Shown here piece by piece: positions 25,595-32,994 of a stretch of 43,889 nt of DNA; position 1 is the stretch's first letter; each line of letters opens with the position of its first letter. This DNA is from a virus. The notes below the pieces were generated by a model. That model saw only the letters and a list, made by a program, of their open reading frames with translations. It was not told the origin of the DNA and did no database searches. The translations under genes and the position numbers were made by a program. The stretch lies in IMG/VR virus record IMGVR_UViG_3300036799_000028, positions 1-43,889 of that record, one strand, 5' to 3'.

Positions 25595-27637
25595 ATGCCG
25601 CCTAGCTCACGCCGTCGTCCGTACCCGTACGACGCCCGGTTCCGCACCTCGCCGGATCCGAACGCGCCGTCGACTGGCAACGTGGGCGTGATGTTCGTGC
25701 AGAAGCAGGACGGGACGCTGACCGGCAAGAAGCAGAACATCGTCGAATACTCGATCCCGAACAGCTACGAGTATTCGAGCGCCCCGCTTTACAAGGAGCG
25801 AACGTTTATCTTCCGCCCGACCGGTGGCATGGGTGAGCGCATCCAGAGTTCGATTACCGACCACCGCTATTACTACGGATTGAACGTCACCGTGCAGGGC
25901 GGACTTACCGGCAAGGGACCGTTGCTGCACGCGATCGCGCCGGCTACCACCGGCCAGGTCCGCCAGTTCATCGACGCGCTCGGCCCAGGCGGTGCGATCG
26001 CCCAGTACATCCTGACCGCTGGCCAGGTGCTGCGCCGCACCGACGACACCAACGCCGGCCAGGTGGTCGATGACAGTCGCCCAGGCCACATCGCCCAGTC
26101 GGCGGTGCGCTTCCGCGCCCAGGGCACGACGCCCGTGGACGCGCTCTACGTGGCCTGGGACGACGGTGTGCTGCGCCAGCGATCGAGCACCGCCTGGGCG
26201 GCTTGCACACTGCCGACTGGCTTCAATGCGAACTTCCTGGCCACCGTCGGCCCCGAGCTTGTGGCGGCGGACTCGGCCAACGCCGTCATCCGCGTGGCCA
26301 CCAATGACCCGACCGTGGCGGGCAGCTGGGGCGGTCCCATCTTCGTCGGCAACCCGAGCGTGCCTATCACCGGCATGACCCAGGCTGCCAACAAGCTGAT
26401 CATGTTCAAGGCAGACGGCGGCATCTTCACAGTCAACCCGGACGGGTCGACCAACGACGAGGTGCCAGGCGCGCGGGTGCCGATCGACCCCACCAACGGC
26501 CGCACCGCCGTGCCCTGGTTGAACAATGTCTATGTCCGCCTGGGGCCGACCTTCTGGCAGGTCAGCATGCCCGACGTGGGCCTCACCCCGATCGGGCCAG
26601 AGCGGCAGCTGGACAACGCCAGCCCGGTCTACGGCCCGGTGCAGGCGTTCGTGGGCTGGGGCGCGCAGCAGGGATTCGCGGCCATCTACAACCGTGTCGC
26701 CAGCCCCCCTACCAGCTACTTACTTTCGTACGGAGACTGGGTGCCGGACGCCACCGACTCGTTCAAGTTCGTCGACACCTACAACGGGGCGCTGGCGTAC
26801 TGGCCCAACCAGCAGGTCACCGCGCTCGGCGTGTCCAACGCTAGTGGCCAGGACCGCCTGTACGTGGGCTTCATGAACGGCACGTACAACTGGTTCAAGC
26901 TGGTGCCGAACCCGCTCGCGCTCAACTCGGGCGCCGAGTTCACCACCGCCGAAGCCGATCTGGTTCTCCCCTGGCATACCGCCATGTTCGAGGCAGACGT
27001 GAAGGCGACCACCGGCATCACCGTCTTCGGGCCGATCATCACCCAGCAAAACTTCGTCAACCTCCAGTACCGCATCCAGGGCGGCTCGGGGCCGCCACCG
27101 ATGCCGGACGCTATGGCGGTCTGGTCGCTCCTGACCGGTGATATGAACTACTCGGGCTTCCGCCTGGACTGCCCGCCGAACATGTTCGGCTCGATGCTCA
27201 GCCTGCTGGTCAAGCTGACCAACTTCGACTCGACGCAGACGCCGGTGCTGGAGGGCCTGGGCATCCATGAGCGGGTGATCCCCCGCTTCAGGCTCGACTA
27301 CTCGGGCACGATTGACGCCAGCGACTGGGTGGCCAGGCGCGATGGTGCGGCCATGCGCCAGGCTGGCAAGAGCATTCGCGCGATCGTGCAGCAGTTCACC
27401 TCCAGCCCGAACCTGGCCGTGATCGAGCTACCCGACGAGACGCTCGATAGCCTGGCCATCTTTGAGTACACCGAGCACATGGAGCCGTGGAAGCTGGGTG
27501 GCGCCCAGCAGTGGCAGATCGACTTCTCGGCGAGCCAGTTCGCCACGCTCTCGGTCTACGGGATCATCCGTCGGCTGCGGGGCAACAGAATCGGAGACCT
27601 GCGCGGGTACAAGATCAGCCAGCTTCGGGTGATGTAG
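25595..27637 (+). CDS. Large beta-rich tail protein, nozzle-like
   Basis: A 680-aa protein after the fibre. It is beta-strand-rich with recurrent Trp/Gly/Asp blade-like stretches (DALYVAWDDGVLRQRSS, LIMFKADGGIFTVNPDG, YLLSYGDWVPDATDSFKF, DRLYVGFMNGTYNWF) as expected for a beta-propeller. In P22-like tails the nozzle protein gp10 has such a fold and closes the DNA channel below the adaptor. The C-terminal third has non-propeller beta domains. The assignment is by fold appearance and position only; a host-binding protein is the alternative. Confidence 0.55.
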   Translation: MPPSSRRRPYPYDARFRTSPDPNAPSTGNVGVMFVQKQDGTLTGKKQNIVEYSIPNSYEYSSAPLYKERTFIFRPTGGMGERIQSSITDHRYYYGLNVTVQGGLTGKGPLLHAIAPATTGQVRQFIDALGPGGAIAQYILTAGQVLRRTDDTNAGQVVDDSRPGHIAQSAVRFRAQGTTPVDALYVAWDDGVLRQRSSTAWAACTLPTGFNANFLATVGPELVAADSANAVIRVATNDPTVAGSWGGPIFVGNPSVPITGMTQAANKLIMFKADGGIFTVNPDGSTNDEVPGARVPIDPTNGRTAVPWLNNVYVRLGPTFWQVSMPDVGLTPIGPERQLDNASPVYGPVQAFVGWGAQQGFAAIYNRVASPPTSYLLSYGDWVPDATDSFKFVDTYNGALAYWPNQQVTALGVSNASGQDRLYVGFMNGTYNWFKLVPNPLALNSGAEFTTAEADLVLPWHTAMFEADVKATTGITVFGPIITQQNFVNLQYRIQGGSGPPPMPDAMAVWSLLTGDMNYSGFRLDCPPNMFGSMLSLLVKLTNFDSTQTPVLEGLGIHERVIPRFRLDYSGTIDASDWVARRDGAAMRQAGKSIRAIVQQFTSSPNLAVIELPDETLDSLAIFEYTEHMEPWKLGGAQQWQIDFSASQFATLSVYGIIRRLRGNRIGDLRGYKISQLRVM

Positions 27638-28918
27638 ATGAGCGACTCGACGACCGAACTCGGCCTGCAACTGGCAGTCGATGCCGACGACTCGGCCGAT
27701 TACCTCACGATCGGCCTGCGGCAGTCACTCCAGTCGATCGACGGGCTGTACAGCCAGGCCACTGGCCACACCCACTCTGGCCCACACCAGGGCGGCTTGC
27801 TGGCAGCAGCTGCCTTCGGCGGTCCGTTCGATCTGCCCGACTGGTTCCGCAGCACGGGCCAGCGCACGGGCTTCCCGAACAGCGCCCAGGGCATCGAGAT
27901 GTACTGGAGCGGCGTGGCGGGCATCCTCCAGGCGTACGACCGTGGGGCGAACCAGTACCGCGACCTGATGCTGGAGGGCTCCACCATCCACCTGGCGCAC
28001 GCCGGCACCGATGCGCTGGTGATCGATGGCTCGGGCAACGTCAACATCGCCAACAGTCTGACCGTGACGGGCACGCTGAACGCGACCGGCACGACCGCAC
28101 TCACCGGTGCGGCCACGCTCAGCAGCACCCTGAACGTGACGGGCCAGACCACGCTGAACGCGACCCAGGTCAATGGCACGCTGACCAGCAGTGGGCTTCA
28201 GGTCAATGGTGCTGGTGCGGTTACAGGTGCGCTCACTGTGAATGGCCTGGTGACCGGCGGCGGGCTCCAGGTCAGCGGCAACGGCACGCTCACCGGCACC
28301 CTCAACGTGGGTGGCAACCTGACCGGCAACGGGTCAGTCGCGGCGGGTCCGAGCGTCGCCACCAGCGCGGGCGACCTGTCGGCCAACCGTGGTGGCGGTC
28401 AGGGCTTCCTGTTCCTGGGCGATGTCAACCACCGCCTGGAGTACAACGCCGCCAACTACGTGCTGCGGAACGGTGGCCTGTCGTGCGACTGGCTGGCCAC
28501 GAACACCGCCGCACGCAACGACAGCTACGCGCTCACCCTGCCGAACACCGCCGGCACCGATCACACCGGGAAGGCGATCGCGACGGGCTACGACTCGTAC
28601 TCGGCGGCCAGGGGCAAGCAGGACATCACGCCGATCGCCGAACCGCTCGCCATCGTTACCCACCCGAACGTCCACGGCGTGACCTACCAGCCGCTCGGCG
28701 GCGGGCCAGACATGGTCGGGTTCGTGGCCGAGGACTGGCACGCCGTCCTGCCCGCCGTGGTCGGCCTGGACGAGGACGGTAACCCGCAGGCGCTCGACTA
28801 CGGCCGCATCGGCGCGGTCACGTTCCAGGCGGTCAAGCAGCTGGCCGCCCAGGTGCAGGCGCTACAGGAGCAACTACAGGCACTCCAGGCTGCACAGGAG
28901 GGGCAACAGACCACATGA
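27638..28918 (+). CDS. Second tail fibre/spike with Thr/Gly/Asn repeats and S74-like chaperone
   Basis: A 426-aa fibre. Residues 135-240 are short beta repeats (LTVTGTLNATGT, LSSTLNVTGQTTLNATQ, LQVNGAGAVTGALTVNG), typical of a trimeric beta-helix or triple-beta rod. The C-terminus (from about 318) is S74-like: SAARGKQDI with Ser322 and Lys327 in the same spacing as in the first fibre, then MVGFVAEDWHAVLPAVVG and a Gln/Leu coiled coil. The usual Asp after the Ser is Ala, so self-cleavage may be altered. The N-terminus (1-60) probably binds the tail. Stop overlaps the next ATG (ATGA). Confidence 0.8.
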   Translation: MSDSTTELGLQLAVDADDSADYLTIGLRQSLQSIDGLYSQATGHTHSGPHQGGLLAAAAFGGPFDLPDWFRSTGQRTGFPNSAQGIEMYWSGVAGILQAYDRGANQYRDLMLEGSTIHLAHAGTDALVIDGSGNVNIANSLTVTGTLNATGTTALTGAATLSSTLNVTGQTTLNATQVNGTLTSSGLQVNGAGAVTGALTVNGLVTGGGLQVSGNGTLTGTLNVGGNLTGNGSVAAGPSVATSAGDLSANRGGGQGFLFLGDVNHRLEYNAANYVLRNGGLSCDWLATNTAARNDSYALTLPNTAGTDHTGKAIATGYDSYSAARGKQDITPIAEPLAIVTHPNVHGVTYQPLGGGPDMVGFVAEDWHAVLPAVVGLDEDGNPQALDYGRIGAVTFQAVKQLAAQVQALQEQLQALQAAQEGQQTT

Positions 28919-29196
28919 CCAACGTATTGAGCCAGGCAGCCCTGCGCCGCCTGATGCGCCACCATGCGCGTCTGGAGGGTGCTCAGAGCGCGCTCCAGGC
29001 TGTTGACGGTGCCTACAAGGCCCTGGCGTCCAACTTCGAGGACGCGCTCCGCAGCGCGTGTGAGGACGCCTCGATCGACCTGCCGCCGCCTGGCGAGCAG
29101 GCCCAGATCCACGTCGACTGGAACACGGGTGATGTCAGCTGGCAGGCAGCTGCCCCCGAGTCGACGAACGGCCAGGTGCAGGAGGTGCCGACATGA
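28915..29196 (+). CDS. Small helical protein next to the fibre
   Basis: A 93-aa protein coupled by ATGA on both sides. It is mostly helical (AALRRLMRHHARLEGAQSALQAVDGAYKALASNFEDALRSACED), with an acidic end. Small helical proteins here often help fibre assembly. No domain is recognised. Confidence 0.65.
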   Translation: MTNVLSQAALRRLMRHHARLEGAQSALQAVDGAYKALASNFEDALRSACEDASIDLPPPGEQAQIHVDWNTGDVSWQAAAPESTNGQVQEVPT

Positions 29197-29429
29197 GTGG
29201 CAGCGCGATCGACCATGTGGTCTGGGGCGAGTACTGGACCGACACCGAGAACGGCATCTACCGCTACTGGCGCTCGCTCAAGGCGGCTGACCCGCCACAG
29301 TACCTGGGGCCGCCAGTCAGTGACGAGATCGAGGTGAGTCCAGGCGTGGTGCAGCGCGCCTTCGCCTCGGGCGCCGTGATCGAGTGGTCGGCTGACGGCG
29401 GCGCCAGCCTGGCGAACGACCCGCTATGA
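29193..29429 (+). CDS. Small protein with an LGFP-like repeat
   Basis: A 78-aa protein. The core reads YLGPPVSDEIEV..GVVQRAFASGAVIEW, which fits one LGFP-type repeat (GxPxxdE...G..QxFxxGxIxW), a unit found in cell-wall-associated actinobacterial proteins and phage lysins. It sits just before a C39-like peptidase and might target it to the wall. Coupled by ATGA on both sides. Confidence 0.6.
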   Translation: MSGSAIDHVVWGEYWTDTENGIYRYWRSLKAADPPQYLGPPVSDEIEVSPGVVQRAFASGAVIEWSADGGASLANDPL

Positions 29430-29989
29430 CCGCCTGGTGGACGCCGGTCTGGAAGCCGACGCCGCAGGAGCCGTATCCGCCCGATCCCGAGGAGCCGACC
29501 CAGGAGCTTGACTACAACACCTGGGAACCAGCCGTGATCCAGACATCCGACTGGACGTGCTCATGTGCCTCAAGTGCCTGGATTTTGAATGCCGTGGGCG
29601 ACTTCAGCCTCGGCCGTAAGTGGAACGAGTACGACGTGGTCAACGCGCTGCGCGCCGCCACCTACTACGGCGCCGTCGACCCCGCCTACGGGCTGGCCAG
29701 GGCGGACATGGCGGATCTGGAGACGATGTTCCGCAGCCTGGGCTACAGCGTGCTGCGGAAGCAGTACCTGAACCGCGATGACATCCTGCGCTGGTCAGGT
29801 GCCTTTCCGCTCCAGATGAACGGAGCCGCCTGGTATCACCACACCGGCGCGAGGACGATCGGCCCGGGCATCATCGAATTGGCCAACCCGGCGCCGAATT
29901 GGAAGGGCGTTGGTCAGCAGTTGGACGCTAACGAGGCAGCTGCCTGGGGCAGCTGGAACGGCATGGTGATCACGGGGAGGAGTGACTGA
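29426..29989 (+). CDS. C39/papain-like cysteine peptidase, candidate endolysin
   Basis: A 187-aa protein. After a Pro/Glu-rich N-terminus, SDWTCSCASSAWIL gives likely nucleophile Cys47 (Cys45 is the other candidate). His138/His139 in AAWYHHTGA and Asn154 in ELANPAPNW could complete the triad, with a WNGMVITGR end strand. It has no signal peptide, so export would need a holin; small membrane proteins follow immediately. The likely job is peptidoglycan cleavage at lysis, or it could process a virion protein. The substrate is unknown. Confidence 0.6.
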   Translation: MTAWWTPVWKPTPQEPYPPDPEEPTQELDYNTWEPAVIQTSDWTCSCASSAWILNAVGDFSLGRKWNEYDVVNALRAATYYGAVDPAYGLARADMADLETMFRSLGYSVLRKQYLNRDDILRWSGAFPLQMNGAAWYHHTGARTIGPGIIELANPAPNWKGVGQQLDANEAAAWGSWNGMVITGRSD

Positions 29990-30147
29990 TGGTGATCAGC
30001 GGCGTCCCGACCTGGGGCGGAACCGTAATCGGCGGGCTGATTGCGCTGCTCGCGCTGCTTATCGACATCGTGTTCATGGCAACGGGTCAAATCGACCTGA
30101 AGGTCGGGTTGCTGATCGGCGGCGTGGCGCTCTCGCGTCTGGTGTGA
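29989..30147 (+). CDS. Holin-like small membrane protein, 52 aa
   Basis: ATG 29989 is part of TGATG and has GGGGAGGAG upstream. The product has two hydrophobic segments (TVIGGLIALLALLIDIVFMA and VGLLIGGVALSRLV) with a short polar GQIDLK turn, the shape of a two-helix class II holin. It follows the peptidase gene, as expected for a lysis cassette. Its function as a pore is inferred from topology and place. Confidence 0.6.
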   Translation: MVISGVPTWGGTVIGGLIALLALLIDIVFMATGQIDLKVGLLIGGVALSRLV

Positions 30148-30236
30148 ACGAGTGGCAGGCGTGGGCGGCGTCGGTCTTTGTGATGGTCGGCCTGTTCGCC
30201 TTCCTGATCTACCTGCGCCTTCGTCGCGAACGCTGA
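30144..30236 (+). CDS. Single-pass membrane peptide, 30 aa
   Basis: GTG 30144 overlaps the previous stop (GTGA). The peptide is one transmembrane helix (WAASVFVMVGLFAFLIYL) followed by a basic RLRRER end. Very small, but coupled and well-formed: a typical inner-membrane anchor or antiholin-like partner. Its TGA overlaps a CTG of the next frame. Confidence 0.5.
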   Translation: MNEWQAWAASVFVMVGLFAFLIYLRLRRER

Positions 30237-30388
30237 CCTGCCTCGCCGACGAGCGGGGCCAGGATGTTGTTGAGTACGGGCTGCTGATCGCCACCGTCGC
30301 GATCGTGGTGCTGCTCGCGGTCACGGCCTTCGGCTGGCAGATCGAGGGCTGGTTCAGCCTTCTGGCCAGTCACATCACGACGACGTGA
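30152..30388 (+). CDS. Flp/type IVb prepilin-like protein in the lysis region
   Basis: The last about 50 residues match the Flp pilin pattern: a short charged leader (ADERG), then QDVVEYGLLIATVAIVVLLAV, with Glu5 and Tyr6 of the mature pilin and a prepilin-peptidase-type cut after Gly. A hydrophobic helix and a short tail WQIEGWFSLLASHITTT follow. The full open frame starts at GTG 30152 but its N-terminal part looks like shadow coding. A CTG at 30233, overlapping the previous TGA, would give a normal 51-aa prepilin. Which start is used is unknown. It sits among tiny membrane proteins after a lysin, so a holin-like role or interference with host Tad pili are both possible. Confidence 0.6.
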   Translation: MAGVGGVGLCDGRPVRLPDLPAPSSRTLTCLADERGQDVVEYGLLIATVAIVVLLAVTAFGWQIEGWFSLLASHITTT

Positions 30389-30596
30389 ACGGCGTGCCCT
30401 GGTGGGGGGTTCTGCTGGGGTTTCTGTCCGAGCATAGTCCGCCGTTCGTGGCGGGCTTCCTGGGTGGCGTCGTCGGATCGCAGGCAGCTGCCTGGGTAAA
30501 GCGCAAGCGGAGCAGCAAGTAGTAGACGGAGCAGGCGAGCCAGCCGAGCCCGAAGCCAGCCAGCAGCGAACCGATGACCACGAACGGGTCAGGCAT
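30375..30596 (-). CDS. Small membrane protein, antisense to the end of the late operon
   Basis: ATG 30596 overlaps the stop of the previous gene (TGATG). Residues 5-33 are a clear transmembrane segment (FVVIGSLLAGFGLGWLACSVYY) followed by LLLRLRF. From about residue 34 the tail is Pro/Thr/Asn-rich and is exactly opposite the rightward membrane gene at 30385-30522. The N-terminal half is the part I trust; the tail may be a by-product of the overlap. Confidence 0.5.
   Translation of the reverse strand: MPDPFVVIGSLLAGFGLGWLACSVYYLLLRLRFTQAAACDPTTPPRKPATNGGLCSDRNPSRTPHQGTPFTSS
30385..30522 (+). CDS. Small membrane protein, 45 aa, end of the late operon
   Basis: GTG 30385 overlaps the previous stop (GTGA). 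The product has a Gly-rich hydrophobic core (GVLLGFLSEHSPPFVAGFLGGVVGSQAAAW) and a basic end KRKRSSK. It is the last gene of the long rightward operon. It shares its whole length on the other strand with the 3' part of a leftward gene. A holin or anchor role is plausible. Confidence 0.45.
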   Translation: MNGVPWWGVLLGFLSEHSPPFVAGFLGGVVGSQAAAWVKRKRSSK

Positions 30597-30742
30597 CAGA
30601 TCAATCCGTATGTCTTCAGCAGCAGGTAGGTGACGACGGCGCCGATCGCGACCATGGCCAGGATGAACACGCCGCACGTCGCGCACCCCAGGCCCTGGTC
30701 GTAGTCGTCGTCGTACTGGCGACGGCGGTACGCCTGGGGCAC
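30596..30742 (-). CDS. Single-pass membrane protein, 48 aa
   Basis: GTG start at 30742. A Tyr/Arg/Asp-rich cytoplasmic part (AYRRRQYDDDYDQG) with CATC is followed by a hydrophobic helix (VFILAMVAIGAVVTYLLL). The stop overlaps the next ATG. The upstream frame stays open but lies inside the previous gene. No family is recognised; its pairing with another membrane protein suggests a small membrane complex. Confidence 0.5.
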   Translation of the reverse strand: MPQAYRRRQYDDDYDQGLGCATCGVFILAMVAIGAVVTYLLLKTYGLI

Positions 30743-30746
30743 ATGG

Positions 30747-30929
30747 TCATTGTCTTTGACGCGCCTCGTGCAGGAACCGCTGGGCCGCGCGGGCATCGAG
30801 CAGCTGCCCGAGGAGATCGACGAGCATGCGATCGGTCCCGGTGTTGCTCGCGATGATGGCCAGCAGCAGCTGCTGGATAACGGCGATCTCGACGGCGATC
30901 TCGTCGAGGGCCTCGTCGACTGGCGTCAC
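30747..30929 (-). CDS. Small helical protein, 60 aa
   Basis: GTG 30929 overlaps the previous stop as GTGA. The product is helical with Leu/Ile heptads (VDEALDEIAVEIAVIQQLLLAIIAS...MLVDLLGQLLDARAAQRFLHEA). It could form a coiled coil or lie on the membrane. The function is unknown. Confidence 0.6.
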   Translation of the reverse strand: MTPVDEALDEIAVEIAVIQQLLLAIIASNTGTDRMLVDLLGQLLDARAAQRFLHEARQRQ

Positions 30930-31255
30930 CCGAACCCCATCCGTGGGACCGGCTTGCGCCGGCGCTGGAATTCTTTGTGCAGCTGGGCAGCTGCCAGCAT
31001 GGCCGCACGTCGCTCCCGGCGGTTGTGGATCCGCGTCATGGTCCGTGGGTTCTCGATGACGCTCCGCTTGGCCAGGGCTGCCCAGGATCCCTGCTCGATC
31101 AGCGCCGAGCAGGGATCGCACGCAGCCCAGGCGCCGACCGAACCCCAGCCGGCGTTGAACGGGGACGGCGCCCCCGTCATGTCGAAGTCTGCGGTCGGGT
31201 AGACCCAGACCGGGGCCGGCTGCGAGCAGAAGTCGCACTGGCCTGCCTCGGTCAT
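30926..31255 (-). CDS. Zinc-ribbon-like protein, 109 aa
   Basis: ATG 31255 overlaps the stop of the ParB-like gene (ATGA). CDFC near residue 7 and CDPC near residue 46 are spaced as one zinc site. A Trp-rich middle and an Arg-rich C-terminal helix (RTMTRIHNRRERRAAMLAAAQ) follow. I recognise the general pattern from small actinophage and prophage proteins but not its function. Coupled on both sides, so it belongs with the ParB-like gene. Confidence 0.65.
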   Translation of the reverse strand: MTEAGQCDFCSQPAPVWVYPTADFDMTGAPSPFNAGWGSVGAWAACDPCSALIEQGSWAALAKRSVIENPRTMTRIHNRRERRAAMLAAAQLHKEFQRRRKPVPRMGFG

Positions 31256-32241
31256 GCGTCCAGGCCCAGATGCTGTGGTGCGGGCGCGTCGCCGCGTTGG
31301 TGCCAGGCAGCGGACATCGGCTCGGGTTGGTGCCCCATTCTCGGGAGCCCCCTGAACTCGGGACCGAGTACCGACTCCTGCCACTCGGGCAGACGTTTCG
31401 TGTTGGGTGCCGTGTTGTACATCTCGGCCATGGCACGGCCGACGGAGTTGCCGGGGCTGGTCGCGAAGCGCCTGAAGATCGAGCCGCTGCGGTCTTCCAG
31501 GGCCTGTATCCCAGCCCCTTTCAGGCGGTCGACCAGAATGTCGCGGTTGACCAGCTTGGCGTAGCGTAGCCAGAAGCCGAACGTGCCTTCCAAGAAGCGG
31601 CTGCCCAGGCTATCGCGGAGGCCGTCGTAGGCGTCGCCCACCAGATTGAGCACCCATCTCAGGCCCTCTTCGCCGCCGCGAGCGTAGATCCACTCGGTCC
31701 TCGCCACCGCCTGGATCGTGCCGTCGCGGTACGTGCCGCCGGTCAGGTCGAGTTCGAACTGGCATTCTTCGACGATACGGATGACCTCGTTCGCAACGTC
31801 CTCGCCGCTGACGATCCTCGCTCGGAACCGGGTCATCGGCGTCTGGCCTAACACCGTGCCCAGCTTGGTATACAGGTCGGCCTCGCGCTCGCGGCTCAGG
31901 CCCGAGAAGACCTGGGCGGGCAGGGTGGTCATGCCCATCTCGTAGGCGACCACGCGGCGGTGGTTGCCGTCGATCACCCAGAGCGTGTTGTCGATGCGCC
32001 TGGAGATCACCAGGGGCGAGCAGGCCATCGCGTCCCACTCCCTCCGCAGCCGCGCCAGACGCCCCTGGGAGAGCGGCCTGGCGTACCCCTCGCCGTGCGG
32101 CGGCGCGTAGTCGACGCTCAGCGCGGCGACGTGGACCCGATCGAGGCGGTACTTGGGAAGCTCGATCGGGTGGCGCGCCAGGATCTCTTGGGCCTCGGCC
32201 TCGCCAGCCTCGGGCGACATGCCGATGGGTTCGCTGGACAT
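31252..32241 (-). CDS. ParB-like nuclease-fold protein (leftward)
   Basis: A 329-aa protein with a ParB N-terminal-type domain: YARPLSQGRLARLRREWD, then PLVISRRIDNTLWVIDGNHRRVVAYEMG with DGNHRR at 91-96 in place of the GERR motif, and VFSGLSREREADLYTKLG. The remainder is helical. ParB-like domains bind or hydrolyse nucleotides. Phage versions act in regulation, replication, or as nucleases, and no role is certain here. ATG 32241 has GAGGAG 10 nt upstream; a GTG at 32259 is in frame. It is divergent from the excisionase-like gene. Confidence 0.75.
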   Translation of the reverse strand: MSSEPIGMSPEAGEAEAQEILARHPIELPKYRLDRVHVAALSVDYAPPHGEGYARPLSQGRLARLRREWDAMACSPLVISRRIDNTLWVIDGNHRRVVAYEMGMTTLPAQVFSGLSREREADLYTKLGTVLGQTPMTRFRARIVSGEDVANEVIRIVEECQFELDLTGGTYRDGTIQAVARTEWIYARGGEEGLRWVLNLVGDAYDGLRDSLGSRFLEGTFGFWLRYAKLVNRDILVDRLKGAGIQALEDRSGSIFRRFATSPGNSVGRAMAEMYNTAPNTKRLPEWQESVLGPEFRGLPRMGHQPEPMSAAWHQRGDAPAPQHLGLDA

Positions 32242-32383
32242 TGGATCTGCACTCCTCACGTCCTAGTGTCCACCGTCGACTCCCCAGCCCTGGGCGGATC
32301 ACCTCGGAGGATACGCCACTCGCTCGGGGCCGCATCACCGCGAATGCACGTTTTTTCAAAAGAGGGCAACGTAGGATGTGCGG
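32242..32383. promoter_or_regulatory. Divergent intergenic region with AT-rich motif
   Basis: It separates the leftward ParB-like gene from the rightward lysogeny block. ACGTTTTTTCAAAA lies at 32348-32361, a motif that recurs near 34640 and 35330. TAGGAT at 32372-32377 would be a -10 box ending 6 nt before ATG 32384, a leaderless-type layout. The motif sits at the -35 place of that promoter, so it may be an operator or an activator site. Confidence 0.5.
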
Positions 32384-32674
32384 ATGGCAAGTAAGACAAT
32401 CGCTGATCTTTTCATGGATGACATCATCGAACAGGTGACAGGGCGTGTCCTGGCACGCCTGGCCGTGAGCCAGCCGGTCGTGGCCAGCCAGCCCCAGGTC
32501 GACACGCTGCGCCTGGACGAGGCGGCTGACCTCATCCGCCTGAGCGAGCGCGAGCTACGCCGACGGATCGCGTCAGGGGAACTGCGGAGTATAAAGGTGG
32601 GCCGCGCACGGCTGATCCCCCGTGCGGCCCTGGCCGAGTTTCTGGAGAACTTCGAGCACAACGGCACTCGATGA
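32384..32674 (+). CDS. Excisionase-like HTH DNA-binding protein
   Basis: A 96-aa protein. Residues 42-90 form a MerR/excisionase-type winged helix: LRLDEAADLIRLSERELRRRIASGELRSIKVGRARLIPRAALAEFL. Such proteins act as recombination directionality factors beside integrases, or as small transcription regulators. The N-terminal 40 residues are helical and may oligomerise. It begins two genes before the integrase. ATG 32384 is 6 nt after a possible -10 box, and a GTG six nt upstream is in frame. An excision partner to the serine integrase is the best guess. Confidence 0.75.
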   Translation: MASKTIADLFMDDIIEQVTGRVLARLAVSQPVVASQPQVDTLRLDEAADLIRLSERELRRRIASGELRSIKVGRARLIPRAALAEFLENFEHNGTR

Positions 32675-32919
32675 CCGCCGCGCCTACTCTCGAGGAGCGG
32701 CTGCGCGGCATCGAGGACCGTCTGCTCAGGATCGAGATCCAGCTGCCGAACCTCGCGACCAAGGCCGACGTGGCTGAAGTGAGGTTGCTCGCCAAGGCCG
32801 ACCTGGCTGAGGCCAAGGCGGACATCCTGCGCTGGTACGTGGCGCTGACCGTGCCTGGCTTCGGTGCGGTCATCCTGCTGGTGGTCGGCGCGACGGTGGT
32901 AAGCCACTTCTGGAAGTGA
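32671..32919 (+). CDS. Coiled-coil protein with C-terminal membrane anchor
   Basis: An 82-aa protein coupled by ATGA. Residues 6-52 are a heptad coiled coil (LEERLRGIEDRLLRIEIQLPNLATKADVAEVRLLAKADLAEAKAD), and 55-77 a transmembrane helix (VALTVPGFGAVILLVVGATVV). Similar small coiled-coil/TM proteins occur in many phages and lysogens. A membrane-tethered trimeric rod is likely; the purpose is unknown. Confidence 0.7.
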   Translation: MTAAPTLEERLRGIEDRLLRIEIQLPNLATKADVAEVRLLAKADLAEAKADILRWYVALTVPGFGAVILLVVGATVVSHFWK

Positions 32920-32960
32920 CCTGCTGATCTCGTAACGCTATTGTGCTACGGACATAGGCG

Positions 32961-32987
32961 TGGACACGCTCATGCTCCAGCTACAAT
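32961..32987 (+). promoter_or_regulatory. Integrase promoter, leaderless type
   Basis: TGGACA (32961-32966), a 15-nt gap and TACAAT (32982-32987) are followed by 7 nt and the integrase ATG at 32995. RNA would start at or next to the A of the ATG, so the message would be leaderless. No ribosome site is present, which supports this. The 15-nt gap is shorter than usual. Confidence 0.6.
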
Positions 32988-32994
32988 ACAGGGC

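Noticed and set aside
30233-30388. Annotating the pilin-like gene with the CTG start as the firm choice
   Set aside because: CTG starts are rare and no ribosome site is seen, so the longer GTG frame is given and the CTG is noted.
32920-32994. attP site for the integrase
   Set aside because: A crossover core cannot be recognised without host or attL/attR sequence; nothing unique stands out here or after 34449.
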